Of a stretch of DNA of 52,818 bases, positions 43,492-52,818 are shown one piece after another (position 1 is the stretch's first letter; each line of letters starts with the position of its first letter). The notes under the pieces were generated by a model, which searched no databases, was not told where the DNA came from, and worked only from the letters and a program-made list of their open reading frames with translations. The stretch covers positions 26,255-79,072 of the forward strand of contig JAAUZX010000032.1 of assembly GCA_014804365.1 (NCBI GenBank), written 5' to 3'. The translations under genes were made by a program, and so were the position numbers. This DNA is from Lachnospiraceae bacterium (GTDB lineage: Bacteria; Bacillota; Clostridia; Lachnospirales; Lachnospiraceae).

Positions 43492-45873
43492 CTACCATGC
43501 ACTGACCCATGCAATATAGTCCTTGTACCAGATCGGTTCTCCGTCTGCATCCACAAACTCTATCCTTTTGACGCCGTCTACCGGTTCTTCAAAACAGAAA
43601 TAACATTTTTTGTATCTACCGCTGCCGGTCTGTTCTATCTCCGCAATCACGTGATTATCTGCATCCAGCAGCCGTATCCGGCAATCTGTATACTTGATCC
43701 GCTCCGGACGTCTGATCATTACCCCGATCAGGTTCTGTACCTGTGTTTCATCCTGCACCTCATAGAAGCTGTGATAGCCGGGTATCTGCTCATCCAAATT
43801 AACACAGGATGTCTCCTCGTAATATACATCCGCTCCCACCTGAAATATCGTGGCATTACGACTGTACCCCCAATTATCGCCCCTGGTCGGTATAAAAAAG
43901 GCACTGTTACGTATCATATCTTTACACGCCCACCAATCCGCATTAATATCCCCGGCGTATACCCGTCCGTCGGAAGTTTCCGCTTCCGCCCAACCTGTCA
44001 GCTGCATGACAGGATTCGTCAGGCAAAAGACTGCCATTAACACAAGAATCCCATATCTGCCGCAAACTTCCGCAATGCCATGCTGCGATCCGGCTTCCTC
44101 CTTAACCGATCCGCCCCTCTGCCGTACCATAATGCTTCCCGCAAGCAGCAACATATAGAACCCTATGGCAAGAAATATCTCATATTTATGACCCATCTGC
44201 CTGAAAACAATGCTGCCTATATTTTTCCAGGAATCCGGAACAGGCTTAACCGTCACAAGATAAAATGCCGTTACAATCAACTGATATATCACGACAATAT
44301 AGAAATCTCTCCGCGGTCTGTCCACAGCCTTCCCACGTATGCATGGAATCAGCACCTTCCCTATAAAGTCCACAGCCAGAAAGCCGGACACTATCAGCGT
44401 TAATATCAAAATCACTACGGATATATACTGCACACTCTTTCCAAGCGGCAGCAGTAAATAGGCAGTAAACTCCACAAACACCCTGCAGATCAATCTAAAC
44501 CAGTACGCAATCCGTCCGTCGGAAGCCGTAGAAATCCAGCTGCTCCCATCGCCTTGCCCGCCGAAAGAATACAGAACCTGCAATAAGGCGGCCGCTCCCA
44601 CTACACACATAAATATTCTTTCCCGTCTGTCCATGCTTCGGTGCATAAAAAACATTACGAGAATCGCTAACGGAAGCACAACGGCATAAGTTCCTTTGGA
44701 CAGACAGAATATCGCCCCGAATACCGTCAAACCGGCATAGACCCATCCGTGAAATTCTTTCGAGTCTGCAAGCAGCATCAAAAGTATAAAGTAAATGCCC
44801 CAATATGCATGATTGGTAAAAAACAACGTCTCCTCGCAAAAGCACGTCAGCATAACAAGAATACACCAGAGAATCCTGTTCGGCAGTTTCATTAATCTGC
44901 GAAAAGGATACAGTACAAAAAAAGACCAAATCATACCGCATAATAAACATGCCGTAATCTGCATAAAATACGGCGCATATATATTCGGTATCCGCATGAC
45001 TTTAACAAAAAGCAAAGTAATCAGGCGCGGCAGCAGCGGAAGATAACCCGCGTCTGTAATCAACAGGTTATCCGTAAATTTCTTATCCTTCGCGTATTGC
45101 AGGAAATTAGTCACAGCCTCCGCATAAGTCGGCTGCAGATAGATCGAACTGTCCAGAAGATAGATAATTGCCATAAACATTACCGTCATAATACCAAACG
45201 CTGCCAGACACTTGCTTCTGTCTTCACTCTGCCCTCTGTTCACCACCCACACCAACACCACGGAACACAGCAGAACAATCCCATAACATAACAGTCTTAT
45301 CCTATACTCCATCCCCATAATGTGGTAATGATATGCCTGCGCCAAAGTCAGCTCCTGTTGTACTCCGTTATATTCCATAATACCGAATCCGTAATAATCC
45401 GGTCCGGCAGCAACCGCAAGCTCTCCCTCTGATACCTCCTCTGTGCGAAGATGCAAAACAACCTCTCCACATTTCAACCGGCCAAGATCTATCCCTTCCA
45501 GCCGCGCCCATTCCCCGGCATTTATTTCACACAGTTCAATGGTTCCCGTCTGCTGCGTTTCTCCCTGAACAGCGGTATAAATAACTCGTCCGGCACTATT
45601 CACATCGCACTGCGAAAAGCGTAACGCATAATATCCCTGCCGCCAGTTCATTTCTTCTGTGATGATTAACGGCTGCAGAATCTCCATATCGTCATAAACC
45701 GACAGTTCGATTTCTATCTCCTCCACGTCACTTCTGACATCCACAGGTTCTCCATTCATAATATACCTGGACAATACCAACAGTATAAGTACCAGTCCCA
45801 CAGTTAAAATCGTACAATCTCTGCCAAACTTATGCTTTCTTTCCGGCTTGGCGTTTACCACTGCAGTATCCAT
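43492..45873 (-). CDS. Large membrane protein with extracytoplasmic domain, GT-C-like
   Basis: 793 residues. One N-terminal membrane helix (about 22-42), then an extracellular beta-rich domain (about 45-180), about ten membrane segments (185-580), a further helix and a C-terminal soluble region (about 650-793). The plan resembles GT-C proteins with attached sugar-binding domains, but no catalytic motif can be named. The start overlaps the previous gene by 19 bases, so translation is coupled. It is the last gene of a three-gene operon starting at 49027. Confidence 0.68.
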   Translation of the reverse strand: MDTAVVNAKPERKHKFGRDCTILTVGLVLILLVLSRYIMNGEPVDVRSDVEEIEIELSVYDDMEILQPLIITEEMNWRQGYYALRFSQCDVNSAGRVIYTAVQGETQQTGTIELCEINAGEWARLEGIDLGRLKCGEVVLHLRTEEVSEGELAVAAGPDYYGFGIMEYNGVQQELTLAQAYHYHIMGMEYRIRLLCYGIVLLCSVVLVWVVNRGQSEDRSKCLAAFGIMTVMFMAIIYLLDSSIYLQPTYAEAVTNFLQYAKDKKFTDNLLITDAGYLPLLPRLITLLFVKVMRIPNIYAPYFMQITACLLCGMIWSFFVLYPFRRLMKLPNRILWCILVMLTCFCEETLFFTNHAYWGIYFILLMLLADSKEFHGWVYAGLTVFGAIFCLSKGTYAVVLPLAILVMFFMHRSMDRRERIFMCVVGAAALLQVLYSFGGQGDGSSWISTASDGRIAYWFRLICRVFVEFTAYLLLPLGKSVQYISVVILILTLIVSGFLAVDFIGKVLIPCIRGKAVDRPRRDFYIVVIYQLIVTAFYLVTVKPVPDSWKNIGSIVFRQMGHKYEIFLAIGFYMLLLAGSIMVRQRGGSVKEEAGSQHGIAEVCGRYGILVLMAVFCLTNPVMQLTGWAEAETSDGRVYAGDINADWWACKDMIRNSAFFIPTRGDNWGYSRNATIFQVGADVYYEETSCVNLDEQIPGYHSFYEVQDETQVQNLIGVMIRRPERIKYTDCRIRLLDADNHVIAEIEQTGSGRYKKCYFCFEEPVDGVKRIEFVDADGEPIWYKDYIAWVSAW

Positions 45874-48230
45874 TTCTGCTCCTCACTATTCACCAGCTCT
45901 TCCAGCGTCACTTTTCCCTCACGATAAGTGAGTGCAAGATCGTCTATGGTAATATAATATCCTGCTCCTTCTGCAGAATGTATCTTACAGTAATATGACA
46001 CATCTTCCCGCGGCACATAAAACATATTCATGCCATCATCCAGATAGGTTATCAGCTCGGCGTTCTCCCCACTGTAGTCGATCGCCAGTACCTGTTCATT
46101 GCTGCGAAAGTGCATGCTCACACCGCCGTTTTCCTTTAGCACTAAAATCTTATTCTCTATGTCCCTTACCTTGGATACCTTCTTCACGTCCTCCTGTATG
46201 CCGGGGGCAACTGACACAAATGTCATTTTCTCATTCTGTACTGTCAATGCAGTGTCCTGCGCGAGATAGGGAGACAGATAATAATAGCCCTCCGGCACAC
46301 CCGCAATGACAATGTCTGTCGCCGCAGCATTCTCACCCCGATGATAAAATTGTTCCGACGCGCCTTCGCCGTCGTCTAACGCAATCGTCCGTTCGAACAG
46401 ACCGGTTCTGCTAAAAAGTACTATCACACATACCACGACAGCCAATGCGCAGGCGGGAATCCATACCTGCTTTTGACGAATAGCAGACAACAACTCCGTT
46501 TTCGCCGCATGCTTCCCATGCGTCTTACTCTGCTGCATGACATCTCCCAGATAATCGATGCCTTTGTCTATGTGCCTGACCCAGTCAGCAAGCCCCTTGA
46601 CCGCATAGGGAATCAGGACCACAAAATATGGAATCGTGTAGGAAGCACTGGACTCCCAGAAGAAATGAAACAGATATCCGCCCAGAAAAACAACCGCCCC
46701 CATCAGTTCAAATATATTACTGCTCTTACGATTCATAATCAGATACAGAATAACCCCTGACAGAATCAATGTCTGCATATAATTTAACAGTACGTAGAGC
46801 GTCACGCTTCCCTTTCCATCAATCAGACTGCTCGCGTACTCCGGTATACTACCCGCCGTTTTTCTTCCCTTCGTGCGATCCAGACTTATAAAGGACGGAT
46901 CGTTCCACTGAAAAGCATTCTTCCGCGCAAAAAAAGGGAGTCCTTCATCCAACGGATTTTTTAACAATCTTGCCATAATCTTTTTGATATCCGCGATCGA
47001 AGCTTCTGTGATCTTGTCCGTGTCATACTCATATCTTTCAAAAATATCATTGATATAACCACTATAACCGCCCGGCCCTAAAGGCGTCTCCTGCAGCCCC
47101 ATAACAACCCACGACACCATCACTGCACCTTCGCCTGCCTTATACCCCGACAGATGTTCCACATAGCGGTTACACAACTTATTACATCCCGCTACACTAA
47201 TCCCCATCAGCACAAGACACAGCAGCGATACGATCCACTGTTTTCCAAGCTCTTTTTTAGTCAGCAGAGCAATGTCTAATGCATCATAAAGTAGGAAACA
47301 GGCAATCGCCATCAGATAGATGAGGCAATTCATCTTGATTACCGTAGCCAGACCCATGCACAATACCGCAGGCAGAATATAACGGTATCGTCTTGTATGC
47401 AGGTATTTCGCCGCAAAGTACACCGCTCCAAGCGACAGCGCCATGCCGGGCAGAATGCCGTACAGATACGTCACATAGAAAGATAAAGGCACCCACAGAA
47501 TCAGTGCCGCATATACCATAGAGGGCAGCTTCTCATCCTCCTGCCAGAAGAGCGCCGCCAGCTTCACAAGCAGTCCATAGATCGCTGCCAATGCGATTAC
47601 ATTGATAAACTGAAGTCCGATATAATTATCGAGTCCGAACAGAAAAGACAACAGATAATAGAACAGTATGATACCTGCCTGAAAAGGATATCGAAACAGA
47701 TATCCTCCCTCCGCGTATGCGGAAAAGTCACCTCTTCGCCACTGCATGGCAATCTGATACACCTTCGCCGGATCGGAACCCGGATACAGCCGCGTCACAA
47801 AAATCCAGACAGTTCCCATAATCAGAACCACAAAACTGCCGACCGCAAGCGTGCTTGTCCGGACATCCCTTTTCGTTCTGCTGCTTCCTGTTGCCGATTC
47901 TGTCCTTCGAGGCTCTTCCGGCTTTACATTCCTATCTGCAACTACAATATTCTCCCTGCGGAATACGTGTCTCAAACGCACACCCAAACAGGGAATCCCC
48001 TTATACAGCAACACGCCTGTAACAGTGAACGCAATAAACAGGTGCAGATGTTTCCATGGCTGATCCGCAATATTCAGTGTTCTCTCCTGCAGGGAGCCAT
48101 CCTCTTTCGTGATAACGCCGATAAAGCTGGTGCTGAACACACTCTGCAGGCACATACCGGCTACGATCAGCAGTAGTAGTATTCGAATAATGCTATTCAC
48201 AATCGGATAAACCTTTTTTTGCATTTTCAT
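45855..48230 (-). CDS. Large GT-C/PMT-like glycosyltransferase
   Basis: 791 residues, about twelve membrane segments. LYPGSDPAKVYQIAMQW follows the third helix, placing an Asp in the catalytic extracytoplasmic loop as in ArnT/PMT-type enzymes, and FRYPFQAGIILFYYLL follows. A soluble region of about 180 residues ends the protein. It probably transfers a sugar from a polyprenyl-phosphate donor outside the cell. It overlaps the next gene by 19 bases and follows a GT2 gene by 29 bases. Family assignment is by layout. Confidence 0.75.
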   Translation of the reverse strand: MKMQKKVYPIVNSIIRILLLLIVAGMCLQSVFSTSFIGVITKEDGSLQERTLNIADQPWKHLHLFIAFTVTGVLLYKGIPCLGVRLRHVFRRENIVVADRNVKPEEPRRTESATGSSRTKRDVRTSTLAVGSFVVLIMGTVWIFVTRLYPGSDPAKVYQIAMQWRRGDFSAYAEGGYLFRYPFQAGIILFYYLLSFLFGLDNYIGLQFINVIALAAIYGLLVKLAALFWQEDEKLPSMVYAALILWVPLSFYVTYLYGILPGMALSLGAVYFAAKYLHTRRYRYILPAVLCMGLATVIKMNCLIYLMAIACFLLYDALDIALLTKKELGKQWIVSLLCLVLMGISVAGCNKLCNRYVEHLSGYKAGEGAVMVSWVVMGLQETPLGPGGYSGYINDIFERYEYDTDKITEASIADIKKIMARLLKNPLDEGLPFFARKNAFQWNDPSFISLDRTKGRKTAGSIPEYASSLIDGKGSVTLYVLLNYMQTLILSGVILYLIMNRKSSNIFELMGAVVFLGGYLFHFFWESSASYTIPYFVVLIPYAVKGLADWVRHIDKGIDYLGDVMQQSKTHGKHAAKTELLSAIRQKQVWIPACALAVVVCVIVLFSRTGLFERTIALDDGEGASEQFYHRGENAAATDIVIAGVPEGYYYLSPYLAQDTALTVQNEKMTFVSVAPGIQEDVKKVSKVRDIENKILVLKENGGVSMHFRSNEQVLAIDYSGENAELITYLDDGMNMFYVPREDVSYYCKIHSAEGAGYYITIDDLALTYREGKVTLEELVNSEEQKWILQW

Positions 48231-48259
48231 AAACTTACTCCGTCTGTTTTAATACTTTA

Positions 48260-49027
48260 TTAAAACTGCCTAAGCACCCGTATCGTTCTCTTCACGGTAA
48301 TCCAAAGCGGGTGACGTACCCCGTTTTTCTTAAGCGCCTGATACCCTTCCTTGAAAGATACCAGATAATTGCGCAGTCCCGCGTTACTCGTCCCGCCATA
48401 GTACATGGCAATCAGAACCTCCGGCACATACGCCAGACAGTTATTCTCATCCTTGAGAAAACGAACCATAAATTCATAATCCGCAGCGCAGCGATAACTG
48501 ATATCGTAGCAACCGTAGCGCTCGTAGACTTCCCTTTTTAGGAAAAGCGTGGGGTGTCCCGGCATCCAACCGTCTCTTATTCTGCCTGCCCCCATATGCC
48601 ATGTTCTGACAACACGTTCGCCCTCCACGTAAACCAAGTCCGAATGTGCGCCTATGCATTTCTCACCGCCCTGCTCGATTGCCCGGACCAGCTTCGTGAC
48701 CGCATCTGCCGTGCACAGCTTGTCATTGCACACCGCCACAATATCTCCGGAACACATGTCCCATGCCTTATTCATGGCATCATACAAGCCTCTGTCCGGC
48801 TCTGAAATCCACTGCACGGTAATAGACGGATCGTCTGACACATCTCTGCGGTCGGGATGTCGTCCGGCAAAGTCACGGATCACATCAAGAGTTCCGTCAC
48901 CGGAACCGCCGTCCACGATTACCACCTCTATCGAACCATAGTCCTGCTTCTCGATACCCGCCAGAGTGACCGCCAGATCATCCTTCACATTATATGTTGT
49001 TACCAATAAGGATACTTTTATCATCAT
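48260..49027 (-). CDS. GT2-family glycosyltransferase, WcaA-like
   Basis: 255 residues: VSLLVTTYNVKDDLAVTL, VVIVDGGSGDGTLDV, SEPDRGLYDAMNKAW and GWMPGHPTLFLKREVYERYG. The usual DxD is replaced by CNDKLC; Asp there may still bind metal. The C-terminal YYGGTSNAGL is characteristic of this group. It heads the operon of two GT-C-like proteins. The upstream sequence shows no good ribosome binding site; a TTGCAT/17/TAAAAT promoter ends about 6 bases before the first ATG, so it may be nearly leaderless. Confidence 0.88.
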   Translation of the reverse strand: MMIKVSLLVTTYNVKDDLAVTLAGIEKQDYGSIEVVIVDGGSGDGTLDVIRDFAGRHPDRRDVSDDPSITVQWISEPDRGLYDAMNKAWDMCSGDIVAVCNDKLCTADAVTKLVRAIEQGGEKCIGAHSDLVYVEGERVVRTWHMGAGRIRDGWMPGHPTLFLKREVYERYGCYDISYRCAADYEFMVRFLKDENNCLAYVPEVLIAMYYGGTSNAGLRNYLVSFKEGYQALKKNGVRHPLWITVKRTIRVLRQF

Positions 49028-49109
49028 GATCAGATTTTACCTTATTTTAACAGAATATGCAATCAACCCTTTTACTTTCGGTTCTGCATATCTGCGCCTC
49101 ATATTGACA

Positions 49110-49189
49110 ACAATATATTGTAGATTTCGATTTGATATCACTTTTTATATATTTTCCATTATACAACTTTTTGTTGTGCAATAATGCAC
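49110..49189. promoter_or_regulatory. Cluster of short palindromes between the GT2 and XRE genes
   Basis: Three dyads: ACAATATATTGT (49110-49121), ACAAC-TTTTT-GTTGT (49163-49177) and GTGCA-ATAA-TGCAC (49176-49189). They lie in the divergent gap next to an XRE regulator gene and could be its operators. TTGACA occurs at 49104 but no convincing -10 follows. Confidence 0.45.
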
Positions 49190-49258
49190 GTAACAATTTG
49201 GCTTCTGCAAACTTGTTAAAAACTAAAATTGGCTGATTAAAAGAAGGAAACGATTTGT

Positions 49259-49603
49259 ATGAAAGAACTGCGTGAAATAATAAGAGATTTGCGTGAAGAT
49301 CACGATTTAAAACAGAAGACGGTTGCCGCACAACTGGGCATCTCGCAACAGACCTATTCCAATTATGAAAACGGTCATCGCGAGATACCGATCTGTGCGG
49401 TTGTCGCCTTAGCAAATTTTTATAAGGTCAGCACTGATTATCTTCTGGGTACTGATACCGGCTATCCGGGCAGCACCAATCTTAAAAACACATATCTGGA
49501 TAATGTTACCATGCATGATGTGATATACGATATCCAGAAGTTAAAACCGGAAGAGCGCCGTGATCTCATGAAATATATCCGGTATCTGAGTCATAATGAC
49601 TGA
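49259..49603 (+). CDS. XRE-family transcriptional regulator
   Basis: 114 residues. Residues 3-68 form a Cro/CI-type helix-turn-helix: REIIRDLREDHDLKQ, VAAQLGISQQTYSNYENG and VSTDYLLG. The C-terminal part (about 69-114) is short and helical (LKPEERRDLMKYIRYL), a probable dimer helix. GAAGGAAA precedes the ATG. It is single-gene and divergent from the GT2/GT-C operon, so it may regulate it or itself through the palindromes upstream. Confidence 0.9.
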   Translation: MKELREIIRDLREDHDLKQKTVAAQLGISQQTYSNYENGHREIPICAVVALANFYKVSTDYLLGTDTGYPGSTNLKNTYLDNVTMHDVIYDIQKLKPEERRDLMKYIRYLSHND

Positions 49604-49650
49604 CCGCATCAATCAAGATTTTCACTACTGCATATATAAACTCATTCCGT

Positions 49651-49682
49651 GTCAAGATCAATAATTACTTATTGATCTTGAC
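49651..49682. terminator. Perfect hairpin across the stop codon of the Ig-repeat gene
   Basis: 14-bp perfect arms GTCAAGATCAATAA (49651-49664) and TTATTGATCTTGAC (49669-49682) with loop TTAC; the loop holds the stop codon of the minus-strand gene. It lies between convergent genes. No T-run follows, so its role as a terminator is likely but not certain. Confidence 0.6.
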
Positions 49683-52600
49683 ATTCATTGTAATTGCCGG
49701 GCCGACGGTGTTGACACCCTGTCCGTCGAACATGGCATACATCGTTATTTTGTTGGTAGACCCTCCTGCAAAGGAAACTGTGTTCTTCAGTTTCACATAC
49801 ACATCTATGGAGCCATCTTCCCTCGGTTCTCCGCATCTGATTTCGAAAGAATCCTGCGATTTCGTATCTTTCTCCCCAAACACGACATCCGCAATATTAC
49901 CGACACTGCCTTCTTTCGGCGTAACCCTAAAGGTCGCTTCGTAAGATTTATTGGACATATATAAGTTAAGATCATTCCTGTCGGCCGTCACTTTCGGCAA
50001 CACCTGGGCGGTCTTAATGTTTATTATTCCCGGCACCATCATGCCGTTATAACCGTTATAGCTTGCAAGTCTTACCCACATCCTGACCGGATATGTCTTC
50101 TTATTCTCCAGATCTGCACCGTCTCTAGGTGCAACATATACCTTGCCGTCGAGAACCTCCGCGCGGAAGTACTTGCTTTCATCATCGCCGAGTGCCGGCT
50201 CTCTGCCATCGGCATCAAAGATCTGCACATCCTCCACCGTATCCTTCAGATTTGTAAATGACGGTGTATATACAATGCTGTTCTTTAACGTATACTCTCC
50301 CTGTCTGTCCACCAGATTCAGCACACCCTTCGGCGACATCTTCACGGAGATGGAACCGCTATAGACCTTTACGTTGAATTTCACGTCTTTCCCTTGGAAA
50401 GTATTAGCTCCGCTGTACGTAGGCGTCATAGTAAATGCATACTTCTGCTGTTTTACTGCACTGTTTAAAGAGATCCGGAGGATATTGTTCTCGATCTCCC
50501 AGTTGAAACGCTCTTTGATATCCTCACTCGTTCCTTTAGTCGTACACACAATCGAATCTATCGTTTCCGCCGAATCGATCTCATAGCCTTCCGGCAGCTT
50601 AACGTTCAGTGTAAGCTCAGCAGTTTCCGTATATTCGCCGTCGGATATCGCTGCCAAATTCAGTGAAGGAGATCCCTTTACTGTCATGCTCGGACGCGTA
50701 TTTACAACTTTTACCGTTAACGTGACCGCATTATAGCCTATCCCATTAATGCTCTTTACAGAGTCGCATTTAAACTTATAGGATCCCGCCTTGACATCCG
50801 GATCAACCGAGACGGTTCCCACACCCTCACTATACTCCACATGCAGATACTCCTCTTGATCCCCATTCTTGCCTACTGGCTGGAAATAAAAATCCTGGCT
50901 ATCGTCCAATTCCGTATCACACTGATTGGAAGTCAGATAGAATTTCTCTACCTGCTCCGTATAGTTACTGTTCAGATTGATCGTTGCTGTTTTCAGCTTG
51001 ATCTTCGGATCGGCTCCTGTTGCCTTAACGTTATAGGTATACTTAAATGATTGTCCTTCTGCCCACTCACTGTTTGTGAGCGACAGAATCACCTTACCTG
51101 AGCTAAGGGCACTGCCGGCGTCCGTTTGCATTTCTATCTGACCCTGATCATTTATAACAACACTATCTCTGTTTATGGCATCCACGGTACTTCCGGCAGC
51201 CTTTTCAATTGTCCAATCGCCTTCGTCCAATCTGACCGGCTCTTTGGTCTTTGTGTCTATCAACGTCAGTTTGATTGTTCTTGCAGCCGGTAACGAATTA
51301 TAGGTATCCGAGGTCCTGTCTAACTTATAAGACGGTTTTACGGTCTGCGTTGGAATCGTGATTTTATATTTCTTAACCGCACTCTCTTTATATCCCTCGA
51401 AGTATAGTACCAGATTTCCGGTAGTGATCAGGGTTTTCTTTTCCGTGAGGACCATCTGTTCATTTCTCTGTGTAATAATTCCGGTTTCCTCATCGATCTG
51501 GAAGTTCTCTGTGAAAAGCCAGTCATCATTATTCTGATTTGTGGACAACGGCTCTAACTTATACCGCGACACCTTTTCATTTCCCAGATTAGTGACAACA
51601 GGTTTCACCTCTGTGCCGTCATTGGCATAGAACAGATTGATCTTCGGCTGCTTCTTGTCGAATGCAACCTTAGGGTTAGGCAGGGTAGACTTTACTGTGA
51701 TCTTTATAGGGGTCGGATTCGTCTTACTGTCCAGACTAACTTTTACGGTATAAGTCCCCTCTCGCACCGAGGAAAATTTCGGGGTGATTGTAAAATAATG
51801 TACCGTATCTGAACTGTTCTCCCTATCATAAACCCCTTCAAAATCAGCATCTTTCGTATCGTCTTGCGATTCTACAAGCTTGAAAGTACCAGGATTTATT
51901 GCTCCACCATATGCCGTGATGACCCGAAGCACCGCACCATCCTTCTTATTCGGATTGATTGTAAGCGATGTTGTGGACAGGCGCGGCGTATTATCTCTGA
52001 CCTGTATGATGAATTTCTGCGAGATCGTCTTCTTATCCGCATTGGTCGCCGACACGGTAATCGTCGCCTCACCGCTGGCCCCCTTCGGGATGGTTACTCT
52101 ATTCACCGAAGCCGCATTAGCTGTAGATGTTGATGCAAGTTTAGCCACCGTACTGTCGCTGCTGCTCCACTTAAGCGCAACCGATATTGGATCATCCACA
52201 TCTGTATCATACGCCAATGCTTTTAAGTCCAATGTTACGGACTTATCTCTGACGGCATTAGTATTTTCCATGTAAGCAACCTGCACCATCTGGTCGCCAC
52301 TAGCCTGCTCCGATATCTTAAAAATATCTTTATCATAAGAACTCACCGTCAGTTTCAATGACATGATATCCGTCTTGACCACGTTCACCGTCGCTCTCGC
52401 AGTAATCTTGCCGCTGTCGCCGGTCACTTCCATATTTATATGTGCTAGACCTTCTTTCAAGGCGGTAGCCATGCCCGTCTTCGTGACCGTGACAATCGTC
52501 GGATTATCTGACGAAAATGTCACTTTTGAAACAGGAATCACATCCCCCTCCACATCAAGCAGGAACAATCTTGTATGCTGTCCGATTTTCAGTGTAGCAC

Positions 52601-52818
52601 TGCCATCCCCATTAGATCCGTTAGAAAACACATATTCCACCTCGATACCCTTAATAGCGGTGCTACCTCCTGTATTCTCAAATTCAACAATGAGCAGCGC
52701 CCCTCCCTTGGGCATCTCAAAAGCATACTGCTTATTAAAGACGAGTTTCGTGCCGTTACACGTCATGCCAATCAGTTTACTCCCGCTAGGTGCCTCTGTT
52801 TTCACAAGGATCTTTGTG
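49665..52818 (-). CDS. Giant Ig-like repeat surface protein, C-terminal part (runs off right edge)
   Basis: At least 1,050 residues; the frame stays open to the window edge (TKILVKTEAPSG), so the true start is outside. BIG_2-type Ig domains are visible, e.g. VTFSSDNPTIVTVTKTGMA and KWSSSDSTVAKL, followed by about eight further beta-rich repeats of roughly 100 residues with ATINLNSN- and SLNLAAI-like strands. It ends TMNVKINK with no LPXTG, membrane tail or S-layer domain. It is probably a secreted or wall-attached adhesin whose anchoring and signal regions lie upstream. Not part of the glycan operons. Confidence 0.8.
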   Translation of the reverse strand, partial: TKILVKTEAPSGSKLIGMTCNGTKLVFNKQYAFEMPKGGALLIVEFENTGGSTAIKGIEVEYVFSNGSNGDGSATLKIGQHTRLFLLDVEGDVIPVSKVTFSSDNPTIVTVTKTGMATALKEGLAHINMEVTGDSGKITARATVNVVKTDIMSLKLTVSSYDKDIFKISEQASGDQMVQVAYMENTNAVRDKSVTLDLKALAYDTDVDDPISVALKWSSSDSTVAKLASTSTANAASVNRVTIPKGASGEATITVSATNADKKTISQKFIIQVRDNTPRLSTTSLTINPNKKDGAVLRVITAYGGAINPGTFKLVESQDDTKDADFEGVYDRENSSDTVHYFTITPKFSSVREGTYTVKVSLDSKTNPTPIKITVKSTLPNPKVAFDKKQPKINLFYANDGTEVKPVVTNLGNEKVSRYKLEPLSTNQNNDDWLFTENFQIDEETGIITQRNEQMVLTEKKTLITTGNLVLYFEGYKESAVKKYKITIPTQTVKPSYKLDRTSDTYNSLPAARTIKLTLIDTKTKEPVRLDEGDWTIEKAAGSTVDAINRDSVVINDQGQIEMQTDAGSALSSGKVILSLTNSEWAEGQSFKYTYNVKATGADPKIKLKTATINLNSNYTEQVEKFYLTSNQCDTELDDSQDFYFQPVGKNGDQEEYLHVEYSEGVGTVSVDPDVKAGSYKFKCDSVKSINGIGYNAVTLTVKVVNTRPSMTVKGSPSLNLAAISDGEYTETAELTLNVKLPEGYEIDSAETIDSIVCTTKGTSEDIKERFNWEIENNILRISLNSAVKQQKYAFTMTPTYSGANTFQGKDVKFNVKVYSGSISVKMSPKGVLNLVDRQGEYTLKNSIVYTPSFTNLKDTVEDVQIFDADGREPALGDDESKYFRAEVLDGKVYVAPRDGADLENKKTYPVRMWVRLASYNGYNGMMVPGIINIKTAQVLPKVTADRNDLNLYMSNKSYEATFRVTPKEGSVGNIADVVFGEKDTKSQDSFEIRCGEPREDGSIDVYVKLKNTVSFAGGSTNKITMYAMFDGQGVNTVGPAITMNVKINK

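Overview
The window looks like a cell-surface polysaccharide and envelope-decoration locus from a Gram-positive anaerobe of the Clostridia, most probably a Lachnospiraceae-type organism. The basis is the strong AGGAGG-type ribosome binding sites, occasional TTG starts, sigma-A style promoters, a lipobox SGNH lipoprotein, a GH25 lysozyme with Ig-like (BIG_2) repeats, a very large Ig-repeat surface protein, and protein families typical of that group. I cannot fix the genus from sequence alone. No rRNA, tRNA, CRISPR array, transposase or phage gene was seen.

Layout. Position 1-56 is the first codons of a dTDP-glucose 4,6-dehydratase running off the left edge, so a rhamnose-type sugar nucleotide pathway probably continues outside. 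Next come a membrane-anchored GH25 lysozyme with a long acidic N-terminal tail (276-3188, minus), a small zinc-ribbon protein (3450-3776, plus) and an SGNH-like membrane protein (3988-5169, plus). A minus-strand operon (about 12204 down to 5267) reads GT2, GT4, two polytopic membrane proteins, an MBOAT O-acyltransferase and a DltD/AlgJ-like partner. Divergent from it is a UDP-galactopyranose-mutase-like flavoprotein (12410-13960).

From 14182 to 17044 three minus-strand genes (flippase-like integral membrane protein, permuted papain-like hydrolase, GT2) are bracketed by two same-orientation copies of a 150-175 bp palindromic, structured element. Further right is an operon of GtrA, a DUF6044-like membrane protein, a radical SAM/SPASM enzyme, an SGNH lipoprotein and a 21-codon ORF (22065 down to 17622). 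A central group holds an FkbH-like HAD enzyme, an acyl carrier protein, a GT-C-like membrane protein, an SGNH hydrolase and a VOC protein. A third group has a GT-C-like protein, a GT2, two MBOAT proteins and a second DltD-like partner (27969-35131).

The operon 42231 down to 35202 supplies precursors and lipid-linked sugars: GT8, UDP-glucose dehydrogenase, an AT-rich polymerase-like membrane protein, UDP-glucuronate 4-epimerase, a GtrB-like polyprenyl-phosphate glycosyltransferase, and a ChbG/YdjC deacetylase broken by one in-frame TGA. The right end has a GT2, two large GT-C-like proteins with extracellular regions, another GT2, an XRE regulator and a >1,050-residue Ig-repeat protein running off the right edge.

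Working together (inference): UDP-Glc is oxidised and epimerised to UDP-GlcA/UDP-GalA, GT2/GT4/GT8 enzymes and GtrA/GtrB-type lipid-linked donors build and side-decorate a glycan, GT-C enzymes add sugars outside, and MBOAT/SGNH pairs plus an FkbH-ACP thioester route probably O-acylate it. The most unusual items are the paired structured repeats with compensatory changes, a 30-nt leader repeat shared by two unrelated genes, the FkbH-ACP-MBOAT combination, the nonsense-interrupted deacetylase, and an SGNH-like protein lacking the nucleophilic serine.
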